Source of the DNA: Nostoc sp. TH1S01
Lineage (GTDB): Bacteria > Cyanobacteriota > Cyanobacteriia > Cyanobacteriales > Nostocaceae
Direction of reading: 5' to 3'
DNA: 64,000 nucleotides
NCBI GenBank assembly: GCA_018993265.1
Contig: JAGKSW010000152.1
Location: 1-64,000 of the forward strand
In this document: positions 8,644 to 20,401 of the stretch, piece by piece
Layout of the letters: each line of letters starts with the position of its first letter
How positions within the stretch are numbered: position 1 is the first letter of the stretch
Position numbers and translations under genes: made by a program
Notes under the pieces: model-generated
Told to the model about the DNA's origin: nothing
The model's input: the letters and a program-made list of their open reading frames with translations, nothing else
Database searches by the model: none

Positions 8644-9663
8644 TTATCTTCGATACTCGTCGCCACAGTCACCTATTAGCTTATACAAATCGCGTGATTG
8701 TTGCGAGATTTGAGCGATGCGATAGCAATCCTCTTGGTCTAAACTAAAACCAAATACTTTGGCGTTATTTTCGATATGTTCAGATATACCCAGTCTCGCA
8801 CCAACAATCACACCGCCTACGGCTGGTTTATCTAAAATGTAACGTACTGCCACGTTCGCTATACTGACACCATATTTATTAGCAATTTCTTGCAAAGTAG
8901 CCAGCAATTCTTGAAATAATCCCCAACCACCCCAAGCATCAATCATATTTTTATATTTGCGTAGGCTAACTGTGCCTAAATTGAAGCTTCCTGGTTCTGG
9001 CTGACTTAAATATTTTTCGGAAAGGAAACCGCCACAAACTGTACCATAAGTAAACAGTTTAATATTATGTTGCTGGCAAAATTTCACCATTGCCACTTCT
9101 GGACGACGGTCAACTAACGAAAATTGCACTTGGTTAGAAACAATTTTAATCCCTGCCTCTGTGATAATTTGTAGGTGTTCTGTATCAAAATTAGTCAACG
9201 CTAAATGTTTAATTTTGCCCTCAGATTGCAATTCTGCCATATATTTGAGGGCATCTAAATAATTTTTATCTTGATAGTCCCACCAGTGAAATTGCATTAA
9301 ATCTAAAGAATCAACATCCATTCTCCTCAAGGAGATATTAATATTATCCTCAACTAATTTTTTCGTCATTTTGCCAGGACGAGGTACCCATTTTGTAAAA
9401 GCTTGGATGTTTGCTAAAGCTTCTTTACCTCTAGTAGCAATTAATTGACGGCGAAATTCCCCAATAAAATCTTCAGCCGGGCCATAATGGTCGGCTAAAT
9501 CCCAAGTAGTAAAACCTGCATCTACATATTGAAACATCGCTTGTATTGCAGCTTTAGGATTAATTCTGCCATGTGCGCCAGACACTTGCCACATACCATT
9601 TAATATCCGGCAAATGTTTAAATCAGGAGTAAATTGGAGACGGCTTTCTGCGGGTAGTATCAT
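8644..9663 (-). CDS. Aldo/keto reductase family oxidoreductase
   Basis: This is a TIM-barrel NAD(P)H reductase of 339 aa. The catalytic tetrad is recognisable: Asp in TTWDLADHYG with its Tyr, Lys in AFTKWV, and His in LMQFHWWDY. The C-terminal cofactor segment GGVIVGARLGISEHI is also present. The subfamily resembles plant and cyanobacterial members acting on small aldehydes or sugars; the substrate is unknown. It is on the same strand as the cytochrome c6-like gene, whose stop lies 16 bases upstream of this start, so the two may be cotranscribed. Confidence 0.92.
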   Translation of the reverse strand: MILPAESRLQFTPDLNICRILNGMWQVSGAHGRINPKAAIQAMFQYVDAGFTTWDLADHYGPAEDFIGEFRRQLIATRGKEALANIQAFTKWVPRPGKMTKKLVEDNINISLRRMDVDSLDLMQFHWWDYQDKNYLDALKYMAELQSEGKIKHLALTNFDTEHLQIITEAGIKIVSNQVQFSLVDRRPEVAMVKFCQQHNIKLFTYGTVCGGFLSEKYLSQPEPGSFNLGTVSLRKYKNMIDAWGGWGLFQELLATLQEIANKYGVSIANVAVRYILDKPAVGGVIVGARLGISEHIENNAKVFGFSLDQEDCYRIAQISQQSRDLYKLIGDCGDEYRR

Positions 9664-9679
9664 TTTTATTTTGAATTAA

Positions 9680-10057
9680 TTAACGCCAATTTTTTTCAGC
9701 TTGTTCAAGAACGTAAGCCGCAACATCTTGAATTTCTTGTTCAGTCAGGCGGTCTTTGTAAGCAGACATATTACTTTTGCCATTGGTGACAATGGATGTA
9801 ATTGCCTCTATAGAATCCATATTATATTTCTTGAGGGCTGACTTTTTTAAATTTTTACCGCGTCTGATAATATTACTCCCATTGATATGACAGCCAGCAC
9901 AATGCACACTAAATATTTGTGCGCCGTTAGCTGTGTCGCTGGCATTTGCTGGCAAGGTAAAAGTAGTCATAAATAACAAGAGAATTAAACATGATAGTTG
10001 CACCAATTTTAGCAATTTAATTCTTATGCTTCTGATTTGTTCTTTGATGATAATCAT
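9680..10057 (-). CDS. petJ: Cytochrome c6-like lumenal electron carrier
   Basis: A Sec-type signal peptide (basic start, hydrophobic LVQLSCLILLLFMTTFTLPANA, cleavage after ANA) precedes a mature protein of about 85 aa. The heme attachment motif is CAGCH, followed by the class I helix LKKSALKKYNMDSIEAI. A Met ligand lies in NGKSNMSAYKDRL and the C-terminus is IQDVAAYVLEQAEKNW. This matches cytochrome c6, which carries electrons from cytochrome b6f to photosystem I or oxidase. The charge is more basic than many c6 proteins, so a c6 paralogue rather than the main carrier is possible. Confidence 0.85.
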   Translation of the reverse strand: MIIIKEQIRSIRIKLLKLVQLSCLILLLFMTTFTLPANASDTANGAQIFSVHCAGCHINGSNIIRRGKNLKKSALKKYNMDSIEAITSIVTNGKSNMSAYKDRLTEQEIQDVAAYVLEQAEKNWR

Positions 10058-10279
10058 TTTTTTATATCAACTGTTAATTCAAGTTTATCTTCTCATAAGT
10101 ATGTGCATAGTGATACACAAGATTGGGAATGTCAATAAAACCGTAGATGCACCCTGATAATTTATCATTTTCTATCTAAAGGAAGTGCCTATTCCCAATA
10201 GAATACGTCAGGATTGAGATGTCAGACTATGAATAAACTAAATAAATTTATCCAAAATAGCTAAATACACGAGTTGAAA

Positions 10280-11062
10280 ATGGTTAGAAATATCAAAGAA
10301 CAAATTCAAACAGACCTGAGACAAGCTAAAGAAACAGGTCAGTTACGCACTGAGCGAGTTAGAGAAATTGTCAAATCAGCAGTTTCTCAAGTAGCGGCTG
10401 AGTTTAAAGAAGGGTCAAGTGAACTGCGGGGACTGGTAAAAGATGCAGTTTCTGCTGTTATTGAAACCTTGCAAGAAAGAGGGACTGAAATTAAGGAAGA
10501 AGTCACAGCTTCTATTGAAGGTGCTTTAGAAGGTGTGAATCATAAGAGACACGAAAATATCATTCAAACTCAGTCAGAACTGCAACGGCTGCAAGCTCAA
10601 CTAGATAGTGAAGAAGAAAAACTTCAGCAAGATGTAGATGTGATATTAGCAGAGATTGAGGAAACAGGTAAACAAAATACGGCTGATACCAAAGATGTTA
10701 TTGACTCAGCTGTAAATGCTATCAAAAATAGTGATGAAGTTGCTTTATTAAGAAAACGTTACGCTCAATTACAAGCACAATTAGCAATTGTTCGTGCTAA
10801 TTTAGCTGCACGTTATGGCGGCCGTTCAGACGAAATTCAAAATTATCTCAACGATGCCAAAACTTGGTATAACCAAGCTCGTCCCCAAGCGGAAGTTTTA
10901 GCGACACAGGTATCACAGAAGCGATTGCAGTTAGAAGATAAACTAGGCGAAGCTGGTACAGCCATAGCGAAAAAAGAATTCCAACTCAAACAAACTTTAC
11001 GAGAGTTACTTCTAGCAACCGCTGATTTGTTTAAAGACAAGGAACCCGCAGATAAAAACTAG
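10280..11062 (+). CDS. Long coiled-coil protein, unknown function
   Basis: This 260-residue protein is almost entirely predicted helix: heptad-like repeats rich in Glu, Gln, Lys and Ala, with two amphipathic blocks (VREIVKSAVSQVAAEFKEG and RGTEIKEEVTASIEGAL) that resemble apolipoprotein/LEA-type helices. The central block SELQRLQAQLDSEEEKLQQD and the later LRKRYAQLQAQLAIVRANLAARYG look like dimeric coiled coil. There is no signal peptide, transmembrane segment or enzymatic motif. ATG 10280 is preferred over a TTG two codons earlier. A strong hairpin follows the stop. Confidence 0.75.
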   Translation: MVRNIKEQIQTDLRQAKETGQLRTERVREIVKSAVSQVAAEFKEGSSELRGLVKDAVSAVIETLQERGTEIKEEVTASIEGALEGVNHKRHENIIQTQSELQRLQAQLDSEEEKLQQDVDVILAEIEETGKQNTADTKDVIDSAVNAIKNSDEVALLRKRYAQLQAQLAIVRANLAARYGGRSDEIQNYLNDAKTWYNQARPQAEVLATQVSQKRLQLEDKLGEAGTAIAKKEFQLKQTLRELLLATADLFKDKEPADKN

Positions 11063-11075
11063 ATACCAACATCAT

Positions 11076-11110
11076 AAGAACCCCGACTTCTTGAAGAAGT
11101 CGGGGTTCTT
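11076..11110 (+). terminator. Strong intrinsic terminator
   Basis: AAGAACCCCGACTTC pairs with GAAGTCGGGGTTCTT over about 15 bp with a 5-nt loop, right after the coiled-coil gene. It is symmetrical and may also stop the convergent Uma2 gene. Confidence 0.85.
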
Positions 11111-11149
11111 AGTAAGTGCAATTTAGTTAACAACGTACTCATACAACAG

Positions 11150-11686
11150 CTATTTTCGCCTAGTCATGGCCATAACAGCATTAACTGTAATTTCCGGGAG
11201 AATACGCAAGCTTGGGAGGAAATCTCCTCCCGCAAAAATTATTGGTAGGTCATCTCCTTGCCAAACCCATATTTGCTGACGAGCCAAGTCGATTAACCAA
11301 GCAAGTTGTGTTCCATTACTAAGACAGTGGAGAATCTTATTTTGTAAGTCTAAAGTGCTTTGGTCTGGTGAGCGAATTTCAATTAACCAATCTGGCGCTC
11401 CATTAAATGGCCCATCTGCATCACTCAAGCGATCGCAAGCAATAATCGCAATATCTGGAACTGGTGAGTAAGGCGGTACAATACACCGTAGCTCCTGCAC
11501 AGCTTCAAATTTATCGGTGCGATCGTTAATGTAATTAACAAGGTTACGTTGTAGCCTGGAATGGAATAGGGTTGGCATTGTTTTTTGAACAACTCGCCCA
11601 TCAATTAATTCCCATGCAGGAGAAGCTTCTATTTTAGATTGAGCAAGAAACTCTGCAAGCGAAATCCTAGTACTTGACTGGGGCAT
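11150..11686 (-). CDS. Uma2 family (DUF820) putative nuclease
   Basis: This 178-aa protein has the PD-(D/E)XK-type Uma2 core: WELIDGRVVQK, PTLFHSRLQ, VPDIAII with the conserved Asp, and DWLIEIRSPDQS with the Glu. These proteins are hugely expanded in filamentous cyanobacteria and behave like transposon-derived or selfish nucleases; no definite role is established. ATG 11686 is preferred over a TTG four codons upstream. A second, divergent member is at 25980-26543. Confidence 0.88.
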   Translation of the reverse strand: MPQSSTRISLAEFLAQSKIEASPAWELIDGRVVQKTMPTLFHSRLQRNLVNYINDRTDKFEAVQELRCIVPPYSPVPDIAIIACDRLSDADGPFNGAPDWLIEIRSPDQSTLDLQNKILHCLSNGTQLAWLIDLARQQIWVWQGDDLPIIFAGGDFLPSLRILPEITVNAVMAMTRRK

Positions 11687-11814
11687 ATCTTTTAACAAAA
11701 TTTGACTATGCTTGCTTGCACGGACTCTGACTATATTTCATATTCTATGTGCAACCAACACAATCATAACTTAAGTGACTATAGCTAGATAAATATTAAT
11801 AAAATACATAATAA

Positions 11815-11843
11815 AAAGGGTAGACTCTGCGAATCTACCCTTT
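11815..11843 (-). terminator. Hairpin terminator of the Pmp3-like gene
   Basis: AAAGGGTAGA and TCTACCCTTT form a 10-bp stem separated by 9 bases. A-rich sequence precedes it, so a T-run follows on the minus strand; it lies about 75 bases beyond the stop of the 11917-12102 gene. Confidence 0.75.
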
Positions 11844-11916
11844 ATTTATTGTCCTTATTTAGAGAGGTTTGCTCGATAGAGCGATGTAAAGTACCTTGCC
11901 TAAGTTACAGTCGATT

Positions 11917-12102
11917 TTAGTAAGTTCCGCTGTTAAATGCTTCTTCTCTCTTAGCAACTACCCACAGTGCATGAATACTACCAGGAAGCCAACCAAGCAA
12001 AGTCAGCAGAATATTAATTACCAAAGTCGGGCCAACACCAACTGTTAGAAAAACGCCTAAAGGAGGCACTAAAAGAGCAAGTAGAAAACGAAATAGTTTC
12101 AT
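11917..12102 (-). CDS. Pmp3/YqaE (UPF0057) small membrane protein
   Basis: This 61-residue protein has two hydrophobic helices and the family signature LLALLVPPLGVFLTVG...NILLTLLGWLPGSIHALWV. Members are stress-induced proteolipids of the cytoplasmic membrane linked to membrane potential and cold or salt response. A 52-aa paralogue lies at 47155-47313. Its own hairpin terminator follows. The neighbour upstream on the same strand is the holin-like membrane protein. Confidence 0.92.
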   Translation of the reverse strand: MKLFRFLLALLVPPLGVFLTVGVGPTLVINILLTLLGWLPGSIHALWVVAKREEAFNSGTY

Positions 12103-12226
12103 GGGTTTGTTATTACTTTTTCAAATTGATTAACTCACATTGTCCAGAATTAACTTAATTACCAACTCTGTCTCAGGAATTATGTTAATTCTGAATAACT
12201 TTTCCAGCTAGAAGATAATACTTCTA

Positions 12227-12634
12227 CTATTGCTGAGGATTGCCTTGAGGTAATTCGCCTGGGGTTGAAGTGTTACCTGTTAAAGTCAAGTTTCTTTCAG
12301 CAAAGTAGTTACCAATGAAGGTATTAGCCAAAGATAGAACAACTGGCCCAAGAATAAAAGCGATAATGCCATGTGCGCTAAACCCAGGTACTAAAAATGC
12401 TGCTAATGCAAAACAAATGCCGTTAACAACCAGAGAAAATGCGCCGAAGGTTACAAGGTTTAGAGGTAAAGATAGGGTTGAAAGAACTGGCTTCACAGAA
12501 CTATTAATTAAGCCAATTGCTACAGCAGCAATTAAAGCAGAAGGAAAGTTAGCAATATTAACACCAGGCACAACTAAATCAACAATTAGTAAGCTTAGTG
12601 CTGTAGCTAGAGTTATTAGAAATGTTCCCAACAT
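12227..12634 (-). CDS. Phage holin family 4 (DUF360/YvlD-like) membrane protein
   Basis: This 135-aa protein has four hydrophobic helices with short loops. ALIAAVAIGLINSSVKPVLSTLSLPLNLVTFGAFSLVVNG matches the family called Mycobacteriophage-holin/YvlD-like (PF04020). Despite the name, chromosomal members are ordinary small membrane proteins of unknown role. There is no adjacent endolysin, so I do not propose lysis. The C-terminal tail from about 113 is hydrophilic and Pro/Gln rich. Confidence 0.85.
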   Translation of the reverse strand: MLGTFLITLATALSLLIVDLVVPGVNIANFPSALIAAVAIGLINSSVKPVLSTLSLPLNLVTFGAFSLVVNGICFALAAFLVPGFSAHGIIAFILGPVVLSLANTFIGNYFAERNLTLTGNTSTPGELPQGNPQQ

Positions 12635-12823
12635 TTTTTTTACCTAAAAAGTCAGTGATAGTTTGTTTGAATGTCTTTCTACTATCATTAACAATGTGGG
12701 AAGATTTACCCTCTCTTATAAGATAGATTCAGCTTCTACCCGTTGACCGATTTTGTGAAAAATTCCATAAATTTAGGAGAAAACTTACTCTAGCCTCTAG
12801 CATCTAGCCTCTAATCCCTATTT

Positions 12824-13288
12824 TTACCACCAATGATTACCTCTGCCCTCGCATTCTCGCTTTGTTACATAATGGCGATAGCGAAACATTGCCTCAAGTT
12901 GACTTTGCACTAGCCAACCACTAATAAACTCAACTGTATCTCCCCCTGGCATAGAGTAGGAAATTGCATCTGTTAGCTTGGTTTTGCCATCTTCCGGCTG
13001 AAATTCATGGCGATGTACCCAAGTTTCAAAAGGGCCAGACATCTGTTCATCCACAAATAGGTGATATGGTTCGCATTGAGTGTGACGCGCTAACCAAGTT
13101 AAAGGTACTAACCCCAGAAACAAACGAAACTCTGTAATAGCACCTTTTTCCAGACCTCCCTCTCGCCGGACTACTTGGACTGGTTGCCAAGGTGGAGTTA
13201 GCATTTGTAGGATATCTGGCCTTTCATGAAATTGCCAAACTACTTCTATTGGCGCATTAATTACAGATGAATGGTTGAAGTGCAGCAT
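12824..13288 (-). CDS. SRPBCC/polyketide-cyclase-like ligand-binding protein
   Basis: This 154-aa START/Bet v1-like fold begins FNHSSVINAPIEVVWQFHERPDILQMLTPPW, the standard first strand and helix of the family. It continues with EFRLFLG, HLFVDEQMSGPFETWVHRHEF and a long C-terminal helix. Cyanobacterial relatives are annotated cyclase/dehydrase; the ligand is unknown. ATG 13288 is preferred to a TTG three codons upstream. STRR-type repeats (12786-12815) lie just past its stop. Confidence 0.85.
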   Translation of the reverse strand: MLHFNHSSVINAPIEVVWQFHERPDILQMLTPPWQPVQVVRREGGLEKGAITEFRLFLGLVPLTWLARHTQCEPYHLFVDEQMSGPFETWVHRHEFQPEDGKTKLTDAISYSMPGGDTVEFISGWLVQSQLEAMFRYRHYVTKRECEGRGNHWW

Positions 13289-13394
13289 GAACAGCAAAAC
13301 CTAAAACTCATACCAAGAAAAAATGATGGCGACAGATGCTATTGATACACCCAAGGGATACACAGCGATTCTAAATCTAAAATTCAAAATAGTA

Positions 13395-13586
13395 TCAGCC
13401 TTCGTCGTATTCGGTATCGATTTCGATATCTAAGGTGTCCTCGTCAACCCGGATGTACAAAATATTTGGGTTACAGCAAACTTGACAGTCTTCAACATAA
13501 GATTGCTGTCCCCCCGCACTCAAGTCAATAAAGGTTAAGTTTGGTTCGCCACAAAAGGCGCAGTAATACTCAGCAGTTGTTTGCAT
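13395..13586 (-). CDS. CPXCG-motif cysteine-rich protein
   Basis: This 63-residue protein has two Cys pairs, CAFCG near the N-terminus and CQVCC in the middle, that can form a zinc ribbon. It also has the acidic C-terminal tail DEDTLDIEIDTEYDE typical of the family (PF14255). Function is unknown. Its start lies 11 bases after the stop of the radical SAM gene, so the two are probably cotranscribed. Confidence 0.87.
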   Translation of the reverse strand: MQTTAEYYCAFCGEPNLTFIDLSAGGQQSYVEDCQVCCNPNILYIRVDEDTLDIEIDTEYDEG

Positions 13587-13597
13587 TCAAATTTTGA

Positions 13598-15244
13598 CTA
13601 CGAATTTAACGGTTGTAGTTCTTTGGAGGCTGAACGGAAATGACTGGTTGCCTCATCCAAGTGCTTTAGTAGTGTAGACTGCGGTAGCGGCCCTTGCAAG
13701 TGGCTCCAAGGCAAGACTTGAGATGTTGACCAGTTAGTATGGACATAAAAATCTAAATCGGGGATTTGCCCTTTAAGTTGCTTGAAGGCGCGTTTGTAAC
13801 TACCCAAGGAGTCGCCAAAGTCGCGGGTAAGTTCGAGAAGTTGAGATAATCTGCGATCGCCCCTGGATAACAAAGCCTGTATGATAGACCAGTTATAACT
13901 TTCTGGACGAAAATCAATTCCTTGCGGCTTAAGTTGTTTTTGTAAAAGCTGCAACCGCTTTTCAGCTTGACGATTTACCCCAAACCATTGAAATGGTGTA
14001 TGAGATTTCGGGACAAAGGTACTACAACCAAAGCTTAACCGCAGTCCAGGCGCAGCTTTTTTAATACTCCGCATCATCGCCACAGTTGCGTCTAAATCTT
14101 CCGCCTCTTCCCCAGGAATACCTACCATCCCGTAGAGTTTCAAGCCTGAGAGTCCGCCAGCTTTGGCATTTATCGCCGCTTGGATGATTTCATCATTTTG
14201 TAGCTTTTTATTGATGATTTGCCGCAGTTGATCAGAACCACTTTCTACAGCAATGGTAAGCGATCGCGTGTCTCGTTTCGCCAAAGTTTCTGCCAACTGC
14301 ACCGTTACAGTATTAGTTCTCACAGAAGCAATACTCAGCCGCACATCATCATACTTTGGCTGACTAATATAATTTAATAACTCCTCAAACTCTGGATGTT
14401 GTGTCACAGAAGCACCCAATAATCCCAAGCGGTTTGTTACTGCTAAACCTCTCTCAATTGCTGGAATTAATGAACTTTCCAAACTAGCAGTTCTAAATGG
14501 TAAAGTCAGATAACTTGCTAAACAAAAGCGGCACATTTCCGGACAACTTCTGACCACCTCCACCATGTAAATATTTTCCCAAGCCGCCTTTTCTGTAACT
14601 ACTGTGGATGCTGAGAGAATATTTCCGCGATAAGTCTGCTTCTGCACAATAGCCGGAACATCTGCATCAATCGGCTGAATTGACTTTACCTCACCATCAA
14701 GCGTTTGATATTCCACCTCATACAAACTCGGAATATAAATTCCTGGTACTTGTGCCAATCTTTTTAGCTGATTTTGTCTATTAGCATTCCTTACTTCTTT
14801 GTAAGATTCAATAAAATCACCCAGCAGATTTTCGCCATCTCCTAACAAGATGACATCAAAAAAATCAGCAAAAGGTTCAGGATTTGCCGTCAGAACTGGC
14901 CCGCCGCCAAAAATTAGCGGATGTGAGTCCTCACGTAAATTTGCCCGAATCGGAATATCTAAAGATTCCAACAAATTTAAAATATTCACATAATCCAATT
15001 CCCAAGAAATCGAAAATCCCACAATTTCCGTTTGTCTAGGAAGTTGTTCACTAATATCAGTAAATAAGCGACTCACCTGCACATCATCGCGCATTGCCAA
15101 AGTTGCCCAAACTACCTGATAACCAAGGCTAGTAATACCCACACTGTACTCATTAGGAAAGGCAAAAATTAAGGGTATTGCATCAGTATCAGAAGTAGTG
15201 GGAGTGAATAAAAGACGTTCAGCAGCAAATACAGATGATGTCAT
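13598..15244 (-). CDS. Radical SAM protein with B12-binding-like N-terminal domain
   Basis: Residues 1-200 resemble a cobalamin-binding Rossmann region (IVGFSISWELDYVNILNLLE, PLIFGGGPVLTANPEPFADFFDVILLGDGE). The radical SAM core follows with the 4Fe-4S motif CPEMCRFC (CxxxCxxC) and the SAM-binding GMVGIPGEEAEDLDAT. At 548 aa it fits the cyanobacterial family related to YgiQ/B12-radical-SAM proteins of unknown substrate. The DxHxxG B12 motif is not obvious, so actual cobalamin binding is uncertain. It heads a two-gene unit with the CPXCG protein. Confidence 0.88.
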   Translation of the reverse strand: MTSSVFAAERLLFTPTTSDTDAIPLIFAFPNEYSVGITSLGYQVVWATLAMRDDVQVSRLFTDISEQLPRQTEIVGFSISWELDYVNILNLLESLDIPIRANLREDSHPLIFGGGPVLTANPEPFADFFDVILLGDGENLLGDFIESYKEVRNANRQNQLKRLAQVPGIYIPSLYEVEYQTLDGEVKSIQPIDADVPAIVQKQTYRGNILSASTVVTEKAAWENIYMVEVVRSCPEMCRFCLASYLTLPFRTASLESSLIPAIERGLAVTNRLGLLGASVTQHPEFEELLNYISQPKYDDVRLSIASVRTNTVTVQLAETLAKRDTRSLTIAVESGSDQLRQIINKKLQNDEIIQAAINAKAGGLSGLKLYGMVGIPGEEAEDLDATVAMMRSIKKAAPGLRLSFGCSTFVPKSHTPFQWFGVNRQAEKRLQLLQKQLKPQGIDFRPESYNWSIIQALLSRGDRRLSQLLELTRDFGDSLGSYKRAFKQLKGQIPDLDFYVHTNWSTSQVLPWSHLQGPLPQSTLLKHLDEATSHFRSASKELQPLNS

Positions 15245-15371
15245 GCAATTTTAGATTTTGGATTGTTCCCAATTTTTATATTAAAAAACCGAAAAAAAGA
15301 CTCTGCGTACCTTTGCGTTTACCTCCGCGAGCCTCTGCGTTTAAAAGTCTTTCTACATCTCTAATTATAAC

Positions 15372-16238
15372 TTAACAAAACCTAGCAATTAATTCTTCCC
15401 GCGATAATTGCAACAGTAAAGGAGTAAATTCTTCTGCTGGTAAAGCTAATAAAGGTTCAATAATTGCTTGTAGTTGATTATCTAATTCACCAAAGCGAAC
15501 CTTTAGCAAATTCTCCACAACTAAGCGTTCACCCTGCTGTATCGCTTGTTCTCTATCTTGTTGATAAAGTGGTGCTAATCGCATAACTAACTCCCTATCT
15601 TCTTCGTCTGGATTTTGTGTAAATTGTAAATTTTGTTGCAAGTTGTACAGTAATTCTAATGCTGCTTTGCGGAATGGGTTATTGGGAGAAAGTGCTTCTA
15701 GTTCATCAATTGCTTGTTTCTGCACGTTTCCTCTGCCAATAATTCTCAGCCATAAAGTTTCAGGGATAATAGGTAACTGATGAATTGCGACTATGGCTGT
15801 ACGTAAGTATTCTGCCATGAAGTAAACACCAGGCAAAAAATCAGCTTTGGGGTTAGCACCAAATCCTGAGAGGAGTGATGCTGATGCTGTTGGTGTCAGA
15901 ATCCATAATTTTGGTAAATCAGATTCTGGAATGCGGGTGTTATTTCGATTTGCTTGCCGTTGTAAATCGCCACGTACCTCTAATAATTTTAAAAGACAAT
16001 CACAAATTTCTGTAGCCGCAGCAGGATTCCGAAACGGTTCAAACAACGCCGGAGTCGTGGCAAATTGTCCCAATAAACCCAGTGTTTCTGTGATATTACT
16101 TGGCTGTGTGGGAATGAAATAAACGTCTATTTCTCTGACTTCGCCTGCAACTCGTCGTGCTGCTTGAACTTCGCCATAAGGGGTGAGTAATTCTTCTAGA
16201 TAATCTTTGGCGAATTGGTCGTGAATGAATCTGGTCAT
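15372..16238 (-). CDS. Cyanobacterial Rpn/DUF4351-like hypothetical protein
   Basis: This 288-residue protein has an N-terminal region MTRFIHDQFAKDYLEELLTPYG...VAGEVREIDVYFIP, which resembles the PD-(D/E)XK-like start of cyanobacterial transposase-derived (Rpn-related) proteins. Its C-terminus VVENLLKVRFGELDNQLQAIIEPLLALPAEEFTPLLLQLSREELIARF is typical of DUF4351-bearing relatives. Function is unknown; it probably belongs to the large selfish nuclease-like families of Nostoc. ATG 16238 is preferred over TTG 16256. Confidence 0.7.
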   Translation of the reverse strand: MTRFIHDQFAKDYLEELLTPYGEVQAARRVAGEVREIDVYFIPTQPSNITETLGLLGQFATTPALFEPFRNPAAATEICDCLLKLLEVRGDLQRQANRNNTRIPESDLPKLWILTPTASASLLSGFGANPKADFLPGVYFMAEYLRTAIVAIHQLPIIPETLWLRIIGRGNVQKQAIDELEALSPNNPFRKAALELLYNLQQNLQFTQNPDEEDRELVMRLAPLYQQDREQAIQQGERLVVENLLKVRFGELDNQLQAIIEPLLALPAEEFTPLLLQLSREELIARFC

Positions 16239-16324
16239 GTAATGAAAATTTGGCAATGCAACCTAGTTTAAAGTTTTGATGCACACCAAAAACAAAATCA
16301 TCCCCTTGCTTACGGCTGTTTCTA

Positions 16325-17410
16325 TTAAAAAGTACAAGCGATCGCTAATTCTGCGTGTCGTAGTAATGTAGCTTTATCTAAAGTATGAACAATATATTGT
16401 GGTGTTTGGGCTAACACATTTTCAATTCTCTGTCTAGCGGCTTTCACTACCTCTTGCTTCAAACTACCTTGACTAAGAGCATCAGCAAAATCTTTCGCCA
16501 TATAATAAGTACGTTCCAAAGACGATGAATTGATATTCCGCGACAAAATAAACAAGTCACACCCAGCATTAAAGGCGCGTGCGACAGTACCGCTTTGGGT
16601 AAACATATCGGAAATTGCTTTCATATCCAAGTCATCGGATACGACAACACCCTCAAACCCTAGTTCTTCTCGTAAAATATTTTTCAGAATTGGTTGTGAG
16701 ATAGTGGCTGGCACATCTGGATCAATTTGAGGAAACAGAATATGAGTTGTCATAATTAAGGGAATTTGCGCCCCAATCAAGGCTTTGAAAGGTATCAGTT
16801 CCCGATCGCGCAAATCTTGTACAGTTAAATTCAGCACTGGTAATTCAACATGAGAATCGGTGCTAGTGTCTCCATGTCCCGGAAAATGCTTGGCACATCC
16901 TAAAATACCAGACTCTTGCAAGCCTAGATAATATTCCAACGCATACTGGGCTGCGGTTTCTAGTGTGTTACCAAAAGCACGCGCCCCAATTACCGGGTTG
17001 AGAGGATTAGAATAAACATCGGCCACAGGCGACCAAGATACGTTAATTCCCAGTGATTTCAACTCTCTAGCTGTTGCTTTGGCTACTTCCCTGGCTTGCG
17101 ATCGCAATAGCATTGCATAAGGAAATCTCGTAATTGGTAAAGGTGCGCGTACTACGCGTCCGCCTTCATGATCTAAAGTCATGAACATCGAATCACGTTC
17201 AGCATATTCTCGAATTTGGTCGATGAGTTCTTTAAAACTTTCTAACCAAACCTGATAAGGAACACCTTCTATAAAGTTTTTCCCAAAAAATATGACTCCG
17301 ACTGGTTTTAATTCACTCAGCGCCCGTTTATCATCATCACTCAATTTTGTGCCGGAAATACCCAGAATCACATGATTTCCAAATAGTTCTAGCTCTCGTG
17401 AGATTGACAT
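16325..17410 (-). CDS. nagZ: Beta-N-acetylhexosaminidase-type glycoside hydrolase family 3
   Basis: This 361-aa TIM barrel has the NagZ signature KHFPGHGDTSTDSHVELP, which includes the catalytic His/Asp loop. The nucleophile Asp lies in VVSDDLDMKAI, and ELKSLGINVSWSPVADVY is also present. NagZ removes GlcNAc from anhydromuropeptides in peptidoglycan recycling. There is no signal peptide, consistent with a cytosolic enzyme. Peptidoglycan-linked neighbours in the wider window are glmM and the NlpC/P60 enzyme, but they are not cotranscribed. Confidence 0.9.
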   Translation of the reverse strand: MSISRELELFGNHVILGISGTKLSDDDKRALSELKPVGVIFFGKNFIEGVPYQVWLESFKELIDQIREYAERDSMFMTLDHEGGRVVRAPLPITRFPYAMLLRSQAREVAKATARELKSLGINVSWSPVADVYSNPLNPVIGARAFGNTLETAAQYALEYYLGLQESGILGCAKHFPGHGDTSTDSHVELPVLNLTVQDLRDRELIPFKALIGAQIPLIMTTHILFPQIDPDVPATISQPILKNILREELGFEGVVVSDDLDMKAISDMFTQSGTVARAFNAGCDLFILSRNINSSSLERTYYMAKDFADALSQGSLKQEVVKAARQRIENVLAQTPQYIVHTLDKATLLRHAELAIACTF

Positions 17411-17739
17411 AATTTTGTACCTGTATTTTTTTTAATTGGAGATTAGAGGTTAGAGGCTAGGGGCTAGGAAGCTATGGGCTAGAAAAGAAACTTTGTTTAT
17501 GCCTTAGTGGAGGTCTAGCATGAAAAAGTGCTGAGTAATTAAGTTAAAAACATGACTTTATTCCTAACCTCTAACCTCTAGCCCCTAATCCCTCATTTCT
17601 CTAACCTCTAACCTCTAGCCCCTAGCCCCTCTTCACTTTTTCCCCAAGCGATCGCACAATTACTGCCAAATGTAACGGATTGCAACGTATAATGAGAACG
17701 ACAAAACCATTAAGAAATATTGAACAACAGTAGGTTTAA
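17411..17739. repeat. STRR repeat cluster upstream of crtP and nagZ
   Basis: 17440-17485 holds TTAGAGG/CTAGGGG units, and 17563-17632 holds the complementary CTAACCT/CTAGCCC units. The two blocks are inverted relative to each other and could form a long imperfect hairpin. No gene was found. The promoters of nagZ (leftward) and crtP (rightward) must lie here. Confidence 0.6.
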
Positions 17740-20095
<2,356 letters not shown>

Positions 20096-20401
20096 GTAAT
20101 TGGCGTGAGTAATTCTCCTTAAGGTAAGGCAGAAGGCAGGAGGCAGACGTGAAGAGGCTTTTAGCCTAGGTCATTTTTATTCGCTTAGTTTGGTTTCTTT
20201 CAGCCCTTCTATTCAATGGTTAATAGTTGATCTCATGACTATTGACCATATACCCGTAGTCACATAAATTAAGACATTTTAAGAGCCTAAATATTAGGAA
20301 AACTAATGTTTTTACCTCCTGCTTTCTGCCTCCTGCCTCCTGCCTTCTAAAAATTGTTTGACTTTCCCAAAAAATCTGCTATCATAAATATTCGTGACCC
20401 T
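20096..20401. repeat. Spacer with inverted GGCAGGA-type repeats
   Basis: 20123-20148 (AAGGCAGAAGGCAGGAGGCAG) and 20312-20347 (repeats of CTGCCTC) are complementary heptamer blocks about 170 bases apart. No gene was seen. The downstream block abuts the tRNA-Ser promoter region. Confidence 0.45.

Noticed and set aside
12227-12634. Prophage lysis gene because of the holin family name
   Set aside because: No endolysin or phage structural gene is nearby; chromosomal members of this family are common.
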